Shown here in pieces: positions 8,810 through 17,700 of a DNA stretch of 64,000 bases. The notes below the pieces were generated by a model that was not told the DNA's origin, searched no databases, and saw nothing but the letters and a program-made list of their open reading frames with translations. Source of the stretch: Paenibacillus sp. HB172176 (lineage in GTDB: Bacteria > Bacillota > Bacilli > Paenibacillales > Paenibacillaceae); the NCBI RefSeq assembly GCF_011947265.1, contig NZ_JAATHD010000011.1, forward strand, positions 62,001-126,000, written 5' to 3'. The translations under genes were made by a program, and so were the position numbers. Every line of letters starts with the position of its first letter. Positions within the stretch are counted from its first letter, which is position 1.

Positions 8810-10267
8810 ATGGAAGATAACGAGCACACGAAGAGGGGATCGAGTGGGAAGAGGAAGTTGAAAGAGGGTGTGAAGTCAGATGTGAGCTACAGGCTGTATA
8901 CAGGCGATAAGCAGGATGCAAACGGGAAACCGGATACGGGCGTGATGTCGGATGTGAGCGGGAAGCCCGGTGCAAAGGGAAAGCTGGATACGAGCGAAAA
9001 GCCGATTACAGCCATGAAGGAGAGTGAGAAGCCGAAAGAAAGTGTAAAGTCGGATGTAAGCGTGGGTGCGGTGTCTAGAGAAGGGTGTGTAAGTGTCGCC
9101 CATGCCGGGAGGCGCATCTTGCCAATCGCCGTACCGTTCGGTAAGGGGGCGGGCGTGGCCGGAACGGAGCTTGGACCCCAGGCCTTGCTGGGAGCAGGGT
9201 TGATTGAACGGCTGAGTCGGCTGGGACATAAGCTGGAGCCATGCGAATGGGTTGACGCAGCAACGGCTCAGATCGGTATTGTCGATCGGCAACTGGCAGA
9301 CGACGATCTGCAGCGGATTTGGGCTGAACGACAGGGGGGAGATAACGAGACGCAGAGATCTGGATCTATGCGACCGGGGGCAGACGAGGAGTCGTCGCTA
9401 CTGAGTGAAGTTGGGGGACAGGAAGCTGACGCCGGATCACAGTTGAATGAAGCGTGGGAAGAAGAGTCAGCTCCCAAGCGACAACAGTATGAATCGAAGA
9501 GCTCTGAGGATTTGCAATGCGCAGAAGCTCCTTCCAAGCGAGATGTTATTTGGACAGCAATAAAGAACAAGCATGAGGTTGAACATATGAGCAGGCTGAC
9601 GGCGGACAGCGTGGAGCAAGCTGTCCGCCGATCAGCCTTTCCCATTCTGCTCGGGGGCGATCACAGCACAGCTATTGGCACGCTCGCGGGGTTGTCGCGC
9701 TGTCATAATAGGCTTGGGGTTATATGGCTGGACGCGCATGGCGATCTTAACACGGAACGAACAACTCCGAGCGGAAATATGCATGGCATGGTGTTGGCGA
9801 TTGCCATGGGACTTGGCGTGTTCAAACTGACGGATATTGGCGTGGGCAGCAGATTGATCGATCCCAAGAACATTGTGCTGGTCGGAGCCCGGGATTTGGA
9901 TGAGGGAGAGAGGGAATTCATCAAGTCCTCCGGCATTCATTGCTTCACGATGAGGGAGATAGACAGATTGGGCATGGAGGAGGCAGCGGCGCGGGCGCTG
10001 GCCATAGCGGATGACGGTACCGATGCGGTGCATCTCAGTCTTGATATGGATTCGCTCGATCCGCTCGAAGCTCCAGGGGTTGGCACGCCTGTGCCGGGCG
10101 GCATCATCTATCGGGAAGCAAGGCTCGCGATGGAGTTGTTCGGAGCTTCGGGCAAGATAGGTTCGCTGGATATCGTGGAGCTGAATCCGTCGCTTGATCA
10201 AGGCAAACGCACCGCCGCTCTCGCTGTAGAGCTGGCCGCGGCTCTTCTCGGAGGGCGGTTGCTCTGA
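8810..10267 (+). CDS. rocF: Arginase with long N-terminal extension and disordered insertion
   Basis: Hydrolyses arginine to ornithine and urea, feeding the preceding RocD. All manganese ligands of the ureohydrolase fold are visible: GGDHS (His285), DAHGDLN (Asp308, His310, Asp312) and SLDMDSLDP (Asp412, Asp414). The family is usually about 300 residues; this one is 485. Residues 1 to about 98 are a Lys/Gly/Asp-rich extension with a repeated (K/M)SDVS motif (three copies). Residues about 160-243 form a Glu/Ser/Gln-rich insertion between two core strands. GAGGAGGG eight nt before the ATG supports the long start. The catalytic core looks intact, so both additions are probably disordered appendages. 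Confidence 0.9.
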   Translation: MEDNEHTKRGSSGKRKLKEGVKSDVSYRLYTGDKQDANGKPDTGVMSDVSGKPGAKGKLDTSEKPITAMKESEKPKESVKSDVSVGAVSREGCVSVAHAGRRILPIAVPFGKGAGVAGTELGPQALLGAGLIERLSRLGHKLEPCEWVDAATAQIGIVDRQLADDDLQRIWAERQGGDNETQRSGSMRPGADEESSLLSEVGGQEADAGSQLNEAWEEESAPKRQQYESKSSEDLQCAEAPSKRDVIWTAIKNKHEVEHMSRLTADSVEQAVRRSAFPILLGGDHSTAIGTLAGLSRCHNRLGVIWLDAHGDLNTERTTPSGNMHGMVLAIAMGLGVFKLTDIGVGSRLIDPKNIVLVGARDLDEGEREFIKSSGIHCFTMREIDRLGMEEAAARALAIADDGTDAVHLSLDMDSLDPLEAPGVGTPVPGGIIYREARLAMELFGASGKIGSLDIVELNPSLDQGKRTAALAVELAAALLGGRLL

Positions 10268-10344
10268 AAGAGTAGGGCTATAGTTGCATAAAGTAATTCT
10301 GGAGGCTCGAAAACGAGCACAAGAGCTGTCCCGATTATCCGGAA

Positions 10345-11265
10345 CTACTCCTGTGAGGTCTCTTCAGAGCTTGTCTCCGAGTGAGCTCCAGCGTTCTTCT
10401 CTAAGGCGGCGCTATTGACCGCGCTATCGTCAACCTGGTTTGCCGACAAATCGGTATCGTCGCTTGCTCCGGAGTCTGTGCGTTCTTTTTCCTTCGCTTT
10501 CGCCGCCGCAGGCTTTGGCTTCTTGAACAGCTCTGAGGCAAAGTATTCCTGCATCTCCGCCGCTTTCTTCGGATTTTCCAGCGCCGCCTTATCCTTCAGC
10601 ACCTTCTCGACGAATGCCTCCCAAGTCGGCTCCACCTTCTGGGAACGCAGCAACCGCACCGCGTTTTTGATCAGGCGGCGTTCCTTCGCATTCGTGTAGA
10701 GGTCCTTATAATGCTGTCGGTAGCTGAAATCGAGATGGGGATAGGCGGCGCGGAATATATCCGCCGTCATTCTGGCGTCATCGAGCGCGCGATGCGCAGA
10801 GCCGTCCGAAGACAAGCCAAGCTCCAGCAAGGCCGCCTCTACGCTGACGTCGTTCGTCAATCCGCGATAACGGAGAAAGCCCTTCAGCAGGTCGTAATAA
10901 GGGGTGGTCATCCAATAATGATCATCCATCTTATGCATGCGCGTATCGAGCACAATCCGCTTCAGATCCTCTCCGCCCCAGGTAATGATAAGCGGATCGG
11001 GGCTGCGGCTCAGCCAGGATAAGAAATTTTTAATGACGCTGGGGAAACGCTCTGCGGTATTGATGGCTTCCTGAGGGATGCCCGTTTTTTTCTGAATGAA
11101 GGAGTTAAGCTTGGCGAAATACACCGGTTTGATAAAGGCGGTGAATTCATCGACGGCTTGCAGAGAGGAATCCAGTCTCACCGCGCCTATTTCAATAACT
11201 TCCATCGGAAGCTCGCTGGCGAATTTTCGACCGTTAAATTCAATATCCAATACAATATAGTCCAA
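10345..11265 (-). CDS. DEDDh 3'-5' exonuclease (KapD/RNase T-like)
   Basis: A 306-residue protein whose first ~185 residues form a DnaQ-like exonuclease domain: VLDIEFNG (ExoI Asp-Glu), an ExoII region around ITWGGEDLKR, and the ExoIII signature AHRALDDARMTA with the catalytic His. The rest is a charged tail rich in Lys, Ala and Glu (about 215-306) with no domain I recognise and probable disorder. The family includes KapD, an inhibitor of the KinA sporulation pathway, and oligoribonuclease-like enzymes; the sequence alone does not choose between them. It converges on rocF, with a small GCTCG/CGAGC hairpin at 10304-10318 between the two stops. Confidence 0.85.
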   Translation of the reverse strand: MDYIVLDIEFNGRKFASELPMEVIEIGAVRLDSSLQAVDEFTAFIKPVYFAKLNSFIQKKTGIPQEAINTAERFPSVIKNFLSWLSRSPDPLIITWGGEDLKRIVLDTRMHKMDDHYWMTTPYYDLLKGFLRYRGLTNDVSVEAALLELGLSSDGSAHRALDDARMTADIFRAAYPHLDFSYRQHYKDLYTNAKERRLIKNAVRLLRSQKVEPTWEAFVEKVLKDKAALENPKKAAEMQEYFASELFKKPKPAAAKAKEKERTDSGASDDTDLSANQVDDSAVNSAALEKNAGAHSETSSEETSQE

Positions 11266-11450
11266 ATGTCAAAACCTCCGATAGTAAGCTGCAGCTTTTA
11301 TTTTACCAGAAATTCTGCCGCAATGCTCTTCCCCCGCAGCAACTCGAACAAGAATTAGGTATTCGCGCCGTTTCTCATCCGCGCTTTTATCGTTTATACT
11401 ATTTTAGAAAATAATATAGAAGAGTTGCAGGATTGGGAGGATGGCTGGAG

Positions 11451-12263
11451 ATGACAGATACTTGGTTGTGGCTGAAATATTTCGTATTGGGCATTGTGCA
11501 GGGCGTGACGGAGCCGATTCCCGTATCATCAAGCGGGCACTTGGTGGTCGCGCAGAAGCTGCTCGACGTAGAGCAGAACGGCTTGTCGCTGGAGGTGCTG
11601 CTTAACACGGCTTCCTTGCTCGCCATTCTCGTTATTTATCGCAGCGTTATTGGCAAATTGATCGTGAATGGAGCGCAATTCGCGCTTACCCGCAAGAGGG
11701 AATACCGATCCGATTTCATGTTCATCGTTTATGTCATCATCGGGACGATTCCCGCAGGCGTAATCGGCGTTTTGTTCAAGGACGATATTGAAAGGATTTT
11801 CACATCCGTACATACGGTAGCCATTACCTTGCTCATTACCGGCTGCGCGCTGTGGCTCATCCGCAATCTGCGGGGCAAGAAGCGCGACGGCGATCTTCGT
11901 ACGAGGGACGCGCTGCTTGTCGGCCTGGCTCAGGCTGTCGCTCTCATTCCGGGCATCAGCCGCTCGGGAGCGACGGTCATCGCATCGGTGGCGGTCGGCA
12001 TGAAGCAGGAGACGGCGCTTCGCTTTTCCTTCATGCTCTATATTCCCGTCAGCCTTGGCGGCATTGTGCTCGGCTTGTCGGATATTACGAGCGACCCTGA
12101 ATTCAGCTCGCTGCTGCTGCCTTATATTCTCGCGTTTGCAGCAACGCTGGTTACGACCTATTTCTCGATGAAATGGCTGATGAATATAATGGAAAAGGGC
12201 AACTTGGGGTATTTTGCTTATTATTGCTTTATCGTTGGCATTCTATTATTTATTTTTATGTAA
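11451..12263 (+). CDS. uppP: Undecaprenyl-diphosphatase (BacA/UppP)
   Basis: A 270-residue integral membrane phosphatase that recycles undecaprenyl pyrophosphate for cell-wall synthesis and gives bacitracin tolerance. The two diagnostic segments are present: [14 protein letters not shown] (usually GxTEFLPxSSTGH, so Pro and Ile replace Phe-Leu) and [10 protein letters not shown]. About seven to eight helices are evident. ATG at 11451 has GGGAGG 10 nt upstream; a TTG at 11433 would overlap that ribosome site. A TATACT -10-like hexamer lies at 11395-11400. The MFS gene starts 25 nt downstream, suggesting cotranscription. Confidence 0.93.
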   Translation: MTDTWLWLKYFVLGIVQGVTEPIPVSSSGHLVVAQKLLDVEQNGLSLEVLLNTASLLAILVIYRSVIGKLIVNGAQFALTRKREYRSDFMFIVYVIIGTIPAGVIGVLFKDDIERIFTSVHTVAITLLITGCALWLIRNLRGKKRDGDLRTRDALLVGLAQAVALIPGISRSGATVIASVAVGMKQETALRFSFMLYIPVSLGGIVLGLSDITSDPEFSSLLLPYILAFAATLVTTYFSMKWLMNIMEKGNLGYFAYYCFIVGILLFIFM

Positions 12264-12288
12264 TTGGATTTGGAAAGGAAATCGCTGA

Positions 12289-13509
12289 ATGAAAGCTTTG
12301 CAAAAAATGGAAATATCGGCCTCGAGACGGGGAACCTTTATAATCGCCGTTCTTCTCGGCTCTCTATCCGCAATCGCGCCGCTCAGCATCGATATGTATT
12401 TGCCGGCGCTGCCATCGCTGGCGAAGGCCCTTGACGCCTCGCCTTCGCTCAGCCAGCTCAGTTTGACGACCTGCATGATTGGCATCGCGCTCGGACAACT
12501 CATCATAGGGCCGATCAGCGATGTGCGGGGCCGGCGGATGCCGCTGCTAATCGGCCTGTTCATCTACGCCGCAGCGTCGCTATGCTGCGTGTTCGCGCCG
12601 AATGTGTGGTTGTTTATTGCGCTGCGATTCCTTCAAGGCTTTGCCGGCGCGGCGGGCATCGTCATCTCGCGCGCAAGCGTTCGCGATCTCTATTCCGGCG
12701 TAGAGCTGACGAAGTTCCTTGCGCTCCTGATGCTCGTGAATGGCGCTGCTCCCATATTAGCGCCTATTATCGGCGCAGAGGTTCTCGTATATACTTCATG
12801 GCGCGGGGTATTTGCCGTCTTATGCGGAACGGGCTTGCTGCTGCTAGCCGCCATTTGGTTCGGCCTTAAGGAATCGCTGCCGGAGGAGCGCAGGTCGAGA
12901 GGAGGAATGCGCAATACCTTGCTTATATTCCGGCGCTTGCTTACAGACTCGGCGTTTATGGGTTACGCTTTGACGCAAGGACTCATTATGGCCGCCATGT
13001 TCGCGTATATTTCGGGCTCTTCCTTCGTTGTGCAGGATATCTACGGCGTTACTCCGCGAGGCTTCAGCCTGATCTTCGCGATGAACGGAGCCGGCATTAT
13101 TGCGGCCAGCCAGTTGACAGGCCGATTGGCCGGCAGGTTCTCAGCGCGCGGCATGCTGGGGGCGGGACTCTGTCTCTCGTCGACCGGAGCTGCTTTGCTT
13201 CTGTTTGCAGTATGGGCAGGATGGGGACTGACATTCGTCTGCATCGCGTTCTTCTTGCTCGTTTCCAGCGTTGGGATCGTATCGACAACGACGGTTTCAT
13301 TGGCGTTGCAGGAACAGGGGCAGAGCGCGGGAAGCGCCTCGGCGCTGCTTGGCCTGCTGTCGTTCGTATTCGGAGGCATAGCGGCGCCGCTTGTCGGACT
13401 TGGCGGCGAGGGGACGGCGCTGCCGCTCGCGCTTGTGATCTCGCTGTTCGTGCTGGCGGCGCTTGTGGTATTTTTTGCGTTGACGGGGCGCAAGGCGAAG
13501 AACGCTTGA
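12289..13509 (+). CDS. MFS drug-resistance transporter, Bcr/CflA family
   Basis: A 406-residue 12-helix major-facilitator antiporter. The Bcr/CflA hallmark is visible at the first helices: SIDMYLPALPSLAKAL, then GQLIIGPISDVRGRR, the motif-A loop between helices 2 and 3, and LRFLQGFAGAAGIVISRA at helix 4. These exporters use the proton gradient to expel bicyclomycin, chloramphenicol-like drugs or metabolites such as cysteine; the substrate here is unknown. It follows uppP by 25 nt and precedes a Fur-boxed iron-uptake gene that has its own promoter. Confidence 0.92.
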   Translation: MKALQKMEISASRRGTFIIAVLLGSLSAIAPLSIDMYLPALPSLAKALDASPSLSQLSLTTCMIGIALGQLIIGPISDVRGRRMPLLIGLFIYAAASLCCVFAPNVWLFIALRFLQGFAGAAGIVISRASVRDLYSGVELTKFLALLMLVNGAAPILAPIIGAEVLVYTSWRGVFAVLCGTGLLLLAAIWFGLKESLPEERRSRGGMRNTLLIFRRLLTDSAFMGYALTQGLIMAAMFAYISGSSFVVQDIYGVTPRGFSLIFAMNGAGIIAASQLTGRLAGRFSARGMLGAGLCLSSTGAALLLFAVWAGWGLTFVCIAFFLLVSSVGIVSTTTVSLALQEQGQSAGSASALLGLLSFVFGGIAAPLVGLGGEGTALPLALVISLFVLAALVVFFALTGRKAKNA

Positions 13510-13690
13510 ATAATCGTACAAGTTCTATATAACGGAGATTATCAGCGCTACAGTGCGGACTCGAGTCGGTCGCGGTGCTGCAACGTTGCAATTTCAACGC
13601 TACAGCTCGAGCTCTGACTCCTGTTGCTTCATGAAATAGTTCTGCTTTCATTGAGCAGTACCCCCTGATTGAATAGCTAGTAATGCCGTT
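13510..13690. other. Gap with short dyads after the MFS gene
   Basis: No gene seen. The stretch has two occurrences of CGCTACAG, a 10-bp palindrome GACTCGAGTC and a 12-bp palindrome TGCAACGTTGCA. These may form weak terminating structures, but none has a clean U tract. Confidence 0.4.
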
Positions 13691-13698
13691 TCTTCCGA

Positions 13699-13728
13699 TT
13701 TGACATTGATAATGAGAATTGATATCAT
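13699..13728 (+). promoter_or_regulatory. Fur-regulated promoter
   Basis: TTGACA (13699-13704), an 18-nt spacer and TATCAT (13723-13728) form a good sigma-A promoter. A Fur-box-like sequence GATAATGAGAATTGATATC (13708-13726) fills the spacer; by my count it matches the 19-bp consensus at 15 positions. Iron repression of the following binding-protein gene is the expected outcome. Confidence 0.75.
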
Positions 13729-13809
13729 TGTTGGAGTTTGAAGGAAGAAGCAAAAAAGCAATGATAGTTATTTTCATCCAATTGAGAAGCATCATAGGGG
13801 GAAACAATC

Positions 13810-14835
13810 GTGTCGAAGTTCAAAATGACCAAGAGAAGTTACGTAGGCATTTGCAGTTCGGTATTGGCAGCATCGCTCTTATTGTCCGCATGCGGCAGCA
13901 ATGATAATGGCAATACCGTGAATAATCAAAGTAACAACGCGGCGAACAACAGCGCAGCGACGACAGAGCCGACGGCAACGGCAACTGAAGCTCCTGCGAC
14001 AGAGCGCACGCTGACGGACGGCCTCGGCCATGAAGTGAAGGTGCCTGCCAATCCGCAGCATATTATCGCCTCCTATCTGGAGGATTATCTCGTTGCGCTT
14101 GGCGTGAAGCCTGCTGCTCAATGGAGCACCTCGAAAGGCGTTCAGGACTATTTGCAGAAGGAACTGGAAGGCATCCCGACGATTCCATCCGATCTTCCGT
14201 ATGAAGCAGTGATGAGCTTTGAGCCGGATCTTATTATCACGGGTACTTCTTCATCGGTTGAAGGCGACAAATACGAGCAATATAACAAAATCGCGCCAAC
14301 CTACACGCTTGGCGACGAAGTGAACAGCGATTGGCACGGAGCGCTGTTGAAGATCGGCGAGGTTCTCGGCATGGAGGACAAGGCGCAAGAGGTGCTTGAC
14401 GCGTATAATGCCAAAGCGAGCGACGCGAAGACGAAGCTTCAGTCGGTCATTCCGGGCGAATCCGCGGCAGTTCTCTGGTATATTGCCGATAAATTCTACA
14501 TGGTGAGCGACACGTACTCCAGCGGCGCCGTGCTGTACAAGGATCTTGGCGTGAAGGTGCCCGAGGTCGTGAAGGAGATCTCGGAAGGGTCCACCGCGAA
14601 CTGGAACTTAATTACGCCGGAGAAACTTGCGAAGCTCGATGCGGACAACCTGCTTCTCGTGACGTACAATGGCAGCACGCCGGCGGATTTGCTCAACGAT
14701 ACAGTCTACCAAGACATTCCTGCCGTGAAGAACAAGAAAATCTACGAGATGCCGGAAAACTCCGGTTGGCTGTACTACGGCCCGGTCGCCAGCAATCTTA
14801 TCATTGACGATGTGCTTAGCGGCATAGTTAAATAA
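13810..14835 (+). CDS. Iron-siderophore ABC transporter substrate-binding lipoprotein
   Basis: A 341-residue FecB/FhuD-class (type III fold) binding protein. The signal peptide ends in a lipobox with LLSACGSN, followed by an Asn/Ala/Thr-rich linker to about residue 65. The domain then reads LTDGLGHEVKVPANPQHI, as in siderophore-binding proteins, and FEPDLIITG in the first lobe. The start is GTG at 13810, with AGGGGG upstream. A Fur box in its promoter supports ferric-siderophore uptake. No permease or ATPase gene is adjacent: a strong terminator follows and the next gene is unrelated, so it must share membrane components encoded elsewhere, as Bacillus YfiY-like proteins do. Confidence 0.9.
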   Translation: MSKFKMTKRSYVGICSSVLAASLLLSACGSNDNGNTVNNQSNNAANNSAATTEPTATATEAPATERTLTDGLGHEVKVPANPQHIIASYLEDYLVALGVKPAAQWSTSKGVQDYLQKELEGIPTIPSDLPYEAVMSFEPDLIITGTSSSVEGDKYEQYNKIAPTYTLGDEVNSDWHGALLKIGEVLGMEDKAQEVLDAYNAKASDAKTKLQSVIPGESAAVLWYIADKFYMVSDTYSSGAVLYKDLGVKVPEVVKEISEGSTANWNLITPEKLAKLDADNLLLVTYNGSTPADLLNDTVYQDIPAVKNKKIYEMPENSGWLYYGPVASNLIIDDVLSGIVK

Positions 14836-14851
14836 GAAGAGATAGAAGCAT

Positions 14852-14890
14852 GGTGCATTGCGGCCGAGGAGGCCGGATGCACCTTGTTTT
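14852..14890 (+). terminator. Rho-independent terminator
   Basis: GGTGCATTGCGGCC and GGCCGGATGCACC pair around a GAGGA loop and run into TTGTTTT. It ends the siderophore-binding-protein transcript. Confidence 0.85.
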
Positions 14891-14914
14891 ATGAGAATGG
14901 AGGAGTTATTGGCG

Positions 14915-15226
14915 ATGTTGGAGAAGAATAAAGATTGGATTCTGCATTCCGTTATATTCAGCTTGAAGCATGAGAGGGGCTCTGAACGAGAGCGTCAATT
15001 TCTGGAGGATGGAGAGCGGATTCTGTCTTCAATCGAAAGCGTGAGTGAATTTCAAGTGCTCCGGCAGGTGAGCGTCAAGAATGAGTATGATTTCGGATTT
15101 TCGATGGAATTTGCCAATCAGGCTGATTATGAAGCGTATAACACGCATCCGCTGCATGTTTCATTCGTCAAGGAACGCTGGGAGACAGAGGTAGAGAGGT
15201 TTCTGGAGATTGATTACAAGAAATAG
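14915..15226 (+). CDS. Dabb-family (stress-responsive A/B barrel) small protein
   Basis: A 103-residue protein with the Dabb dimeric alpha/beta-barrel pattern: a histidine-plus-valine strand (ILHSVIFSLKH), a central region with FQVLRQVSVKNEYDFGFSMEF, and the closing YNTHPLHVSFVKE. The YxxHPxHxxF segment is the best family mark. Members are stress-induced proteins or small-molecule enzymes; no reaction can be assigned. ATG at 14915 is used because GGAGGAG at 14899-14905 is 9 nt away; earlier in-frame ATGs fall on the terminator or the ribosome site itself. Confidence 0.8.
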   Translation: MLEKNKDWILHSVIFSLKHERGSERERQFLEDGERILSSIESVSEFQVLRQVSVKNEYDFGFSMEFANQADYEAYNTHPLHVSFVKERWETEVERFLEIDYKK

Positions 15227-15260
15227 AGCGGACTGAGAGATGAGTTTTGGTGCTGTAGAG

Positions 15261-15289
15261 TTGTTGGAGCGATTGAAAAAGTCTATAAT
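15261..15289 (+). promoter_or_regulatory. Sigma-A promoter for eda
   Basis: TTGTTG (15261-15266), 17 nt, TATAAT (15284-15289), about 90 nt before the aldolase start. No operator was recognised. Confidence 0.6.
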
Positions 15290-15380
15290 TGTAGAAGATT
15301 ATGAGCTGACAGCATAGACAGGCTTTGTTGCCATGGAATTATGATATCACTTTCATACATAGGGAAAGAAGGATTGCCGA

Positions 15381-16049
15381 ATGAAGAAAATAAAGATTTT
15401 GCAGCAGCTAGCCGAGGCGGGGGTTGTTGCCGTGCTTCGGGCCGATTCGCCCGAGGAAGTCGCGGAAATGGCGCGCCGCGCAATCAAGGGCGGCATCAAA
15501 GCGATTGAAATTACGATGACGGTGCCGTATGCGCTTCGCGCCATCGAGCAGCTTTCGAAGGAATATTCCAGCTCGGCTCCCCTTGATGCCGACAATTACG
15601 CGATTATCGGCGTAGGAACGGTGCTCGATCCGGAAACGGCTCGAGCGGCCATACTAGCCGGAGCGGAGTATGTGGTTGCTCCCGCGCTTAACCCCGACAC
15701 GATCAAGCTGTGCAATCGTTATGCGGTTCCGGTCATGCCGGGAACGATGACGATTCAGGAAATTCAGAATGCGATGGAGCTTGGAGCGGATATCGTGAAG
15801 CTGTTCCCGGGCAATCTCTATTCGCCAAGCGTTATTCCTTCGATCAAAGGACCGTTGCCGCAGGCGAATGTGATGCCGACAGGCGGCGTATCGCTGGACA
15901 ACCTGAAGGACTGGGTGAAAGCAGGCGCGGTAGCGGTGGGCATCGGTTCGGATCTGACGAAGGAAGCGGTCAAAACCGGCGATTTGACGTTGATCGAGAA
16001 GAAAGCGGCTGCATATATCGCGGCATATAAGGAAGCGAAGCAAGCGTAA
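15381..16049 (+). CDS. eda: KHG/KDPG aldolase
   Basis: A 222-residue class I aldolase splitting 2-keto-3-deoxy-6-phosphogluconate into pyruvate and glyceraldehyde 3-phosphate. Seen are VAVLRADSPEEV at strand 1, the catalytic Glu in AIEITMTVP, GVGTVLDPETA, and the Schiff-base Lys in IVKLFPGN, followed by PTGGVSLDNL. It has its own promoter and no Edd, KdgK or KdgT neighbour. It could finish either KDG-phosphate or Entner-Doudoroff breakdown, and is thus relevant to the uronate/gluconate operon 24 kb away, but nothing in the sequence links them directly. Confidence 0.93.
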   Translation: MKKIKILQQLAEAGVVAVLRADSPEEVAEMARRAIKGGIKAIEITMTVPYALRAIEQLSKEYSSSAPLDADNYAIIGVGTVLDPETARAAILAGAEYVVAPALNPDTIKLCNRYAVPVMPGTMTIQEIQNAMELGADIVKLFPGNLYSPSVIPSIKGPLPQANVMPTGGVSLDNLKDWVKAGAVAVGIGSDLTKEAVKTGDLTLIEKKAAAYIAAYKEAKQA

Positions 16050-16115
16050 GGGCAATCAAGAGCGGGCCAATGAATCGTGATTAGTTATTTTCAGAAGCAA
16101 AGGAGTCGTTAAGGA

Positions 16116-17501
16116 ATGGAATATCGGATTGAGAAGGATACAATGGGTGAAATCAAGGTTCCGGCGGACAAGCTGTGGGGCGCGCAGACGCAGCGAAGCT
16201 TGCAGAATTTCAAGATTAGCGGCGAGCGCATGCCAATCGAGGTCGTGTATGCGATGGCGATCGTGAAGAAGGCTTCGGCCTTCGCGAACCGCAAGCTTGG
16301 CGTGCTCGACGAGGAGAAGGCCGGAGTAATCGGCGAAGCGGTTGACGAAATTTTGAGCGGCAAGTGGAATGATCAATTCCCGTTAGTCGTCTGGCAGACT
16401 GGCAGCGGCACGCAGACGAATATGAACGTGAACGAAGTGGTGGCGCATCGCGCGAATCAACTGCTTGCGGAACGCGGCAGCGCAACCCGAGTTCATCCGA
16501 ATGACGACGTAAACCGTTCGCAGAGCTCGAACGACACCTTCCCGGCTGCCATGCACATCGCCGGCGTTATTTCTATCGGAGATCGGTTGCTCCCCGCATT
16601 GGATTTGCTGAACGACACGCTTCACGCGAAAGCGGAGCAGTTCGCGGATCTAGTGAAGATCGGACGCACGCATCTCCAGGATGCAACGCCGATTACGCTT
16701 GGTCAGGAAATCAGCGGCTGGTACTCCATGCTCGACAGAACGCGCGCGATGCTGGTGCAGAGCGTGGATACGATGAGAGAACTTGCGCTTGGCGGCACGG
16801 CTGTGGGCACGGGACTTAATGCGCATCCGGACTATGCGGTTGCCGTTGCCGAGGAAGTAACAGCACTGACTGGCGAGACCTTCGTCACCGCTGCGAACAA
16901 ATTCCACTCCCTGACGAGCCACGACCAGATGGTCTACACGCATGGCGCGATCAAGGCGCTCGCCGCCGATTTGATGAAGATCGCCAACGATGTCAGATGG
17001 CTGGCAAGCGGACCTCGCTGCGGCATCGGCGAAATTTCGATTCCCGAGAACGAGCCGGGCAGCTCGATTATGCCGGGCAAGGTCAATCCTACCCAGAGCG
17101 AAGCGCTTACGATGGCGGTATGCCAGGTCATCGGCAACGACACGGCAATCGGCATGGCTGCGAGTCAAGGCAACTTCGAGTTGAACGTATTCAAGCCGGT
17201 CATCCTGTACAATTTCATGCAATCCATCGCGCTATTGGCGGACGGCATGATTTCCTTCAATAACAATTGCGTTGTGGGCATCGAGCCGAACGAAGAGGCG
17301 ATCAAGCGCAACCTGGATCAATCCCTGATGCTCGTTACAGCGCTGAATCCGCATATCGGTTATGAGAACGCGGCAGCAATCGCGAAGAATGCGCATAAGA
17401 AGGGCCTGACTCTGAAAGAGTCTGCTATCGCGAGCGGCCTGCTCACCTCCGAGCAATTCGACGAGTACGTTCGCCCGGAGAATATGATTGGCAAACGCTA
17501 A
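16116..17501 (+). CDS. fumC: Fumarate hydratase, class II
   Basis: A 461-residue iron-independent fumarase of the TCA cycle. It shows the aspartase/fumarase superfamily signature [11 protein letters not shown], with the catalytic Ser in that loop, plus [26 protein letters not shown] and [10 protein letters not shown] with the catalytic His. The length is that of FumC/CitG, and the Bacillus counterpart is named citG. ATG at 16116 has AAAGGAG 10 nt upstream. It follows eda by 66 nt and might be partly cotranscribed; a terminator lies 100 nt after its stop. Confidence 0.96.
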   Translation: MEYRIEKDTMGEIKVPADKLWGAQTQRSLQNFKISGERMPIEVVYAMAIVKKASAFANRKLGVLDEEKAGVIGEAVDEILSGKWNDQFPLVVWQTGSGTQTNMNVNEVVAHRANQLLAERGSATRVHPNDDVNRSQSSNDTFPAAMHIAGVISIGDRLLPALDLLNDTLHAKAEQFADLVKIGRTHLQDATPITLGQEISGWYSMLDRTRAMLVQSVDTMRELALGGTAVGTGLNAHPDYAVAVAEEVTALTGETFVTAANKFHSLTSHDQMVYTHGAIKALAADLMKIANDVRWLASGPRCGIGEISIPENEPGSSIMPGKVNPTQSEALTMAVCQVIGNDTAIGMAASQGNFELNVFKPVILYNFMQSIALLADGMISFNNNCVVGIEPNEEAIKRNLDQSLMLVTALNPHIGYENAAAIAKNAHKKGLTLKESAIASGLLTSEQFDEYVRPENMIGKR

Positions 17502-17601
17502 GGGGAAGAGCATGTAGAGGCTATAAAAGTACGTTCGACGCTAAAAGGCGGCAGAAGCTGCGGTTCGGCCTCACAATGCGCGTCTCTCTACGTGAAGATA
17601 G

Positions 17602-17643
17602 GAAGAGCTGGCTTGGCATCGTCCATGTCCGGCTCTTCTTTGT
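17602..17643 (+). terminator. Rho-independent terminator after fumC
   Basis: GAAGAGCTGG (17602-17611) pairs with CCGGCTCTTC (17629-17638), including one G-U pair, and is followed by TTTGT. A TATGAT hexamer at 17646-17651 could be the -10 of the next gene. Confidence 0.7.
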
Positions 17644-17700
17644 GGTATGATATATGCATAAGCGACAGGCTATAATCCTAAGAAATGAAGAGGTACAGCG

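Noticed and set aside
13097..13807. A 236-codon minus-strand frame spanning the MFS end and the Fur promoter
   Set aside because: Antisense of the MFS gene plus non-coding promoter DNA.
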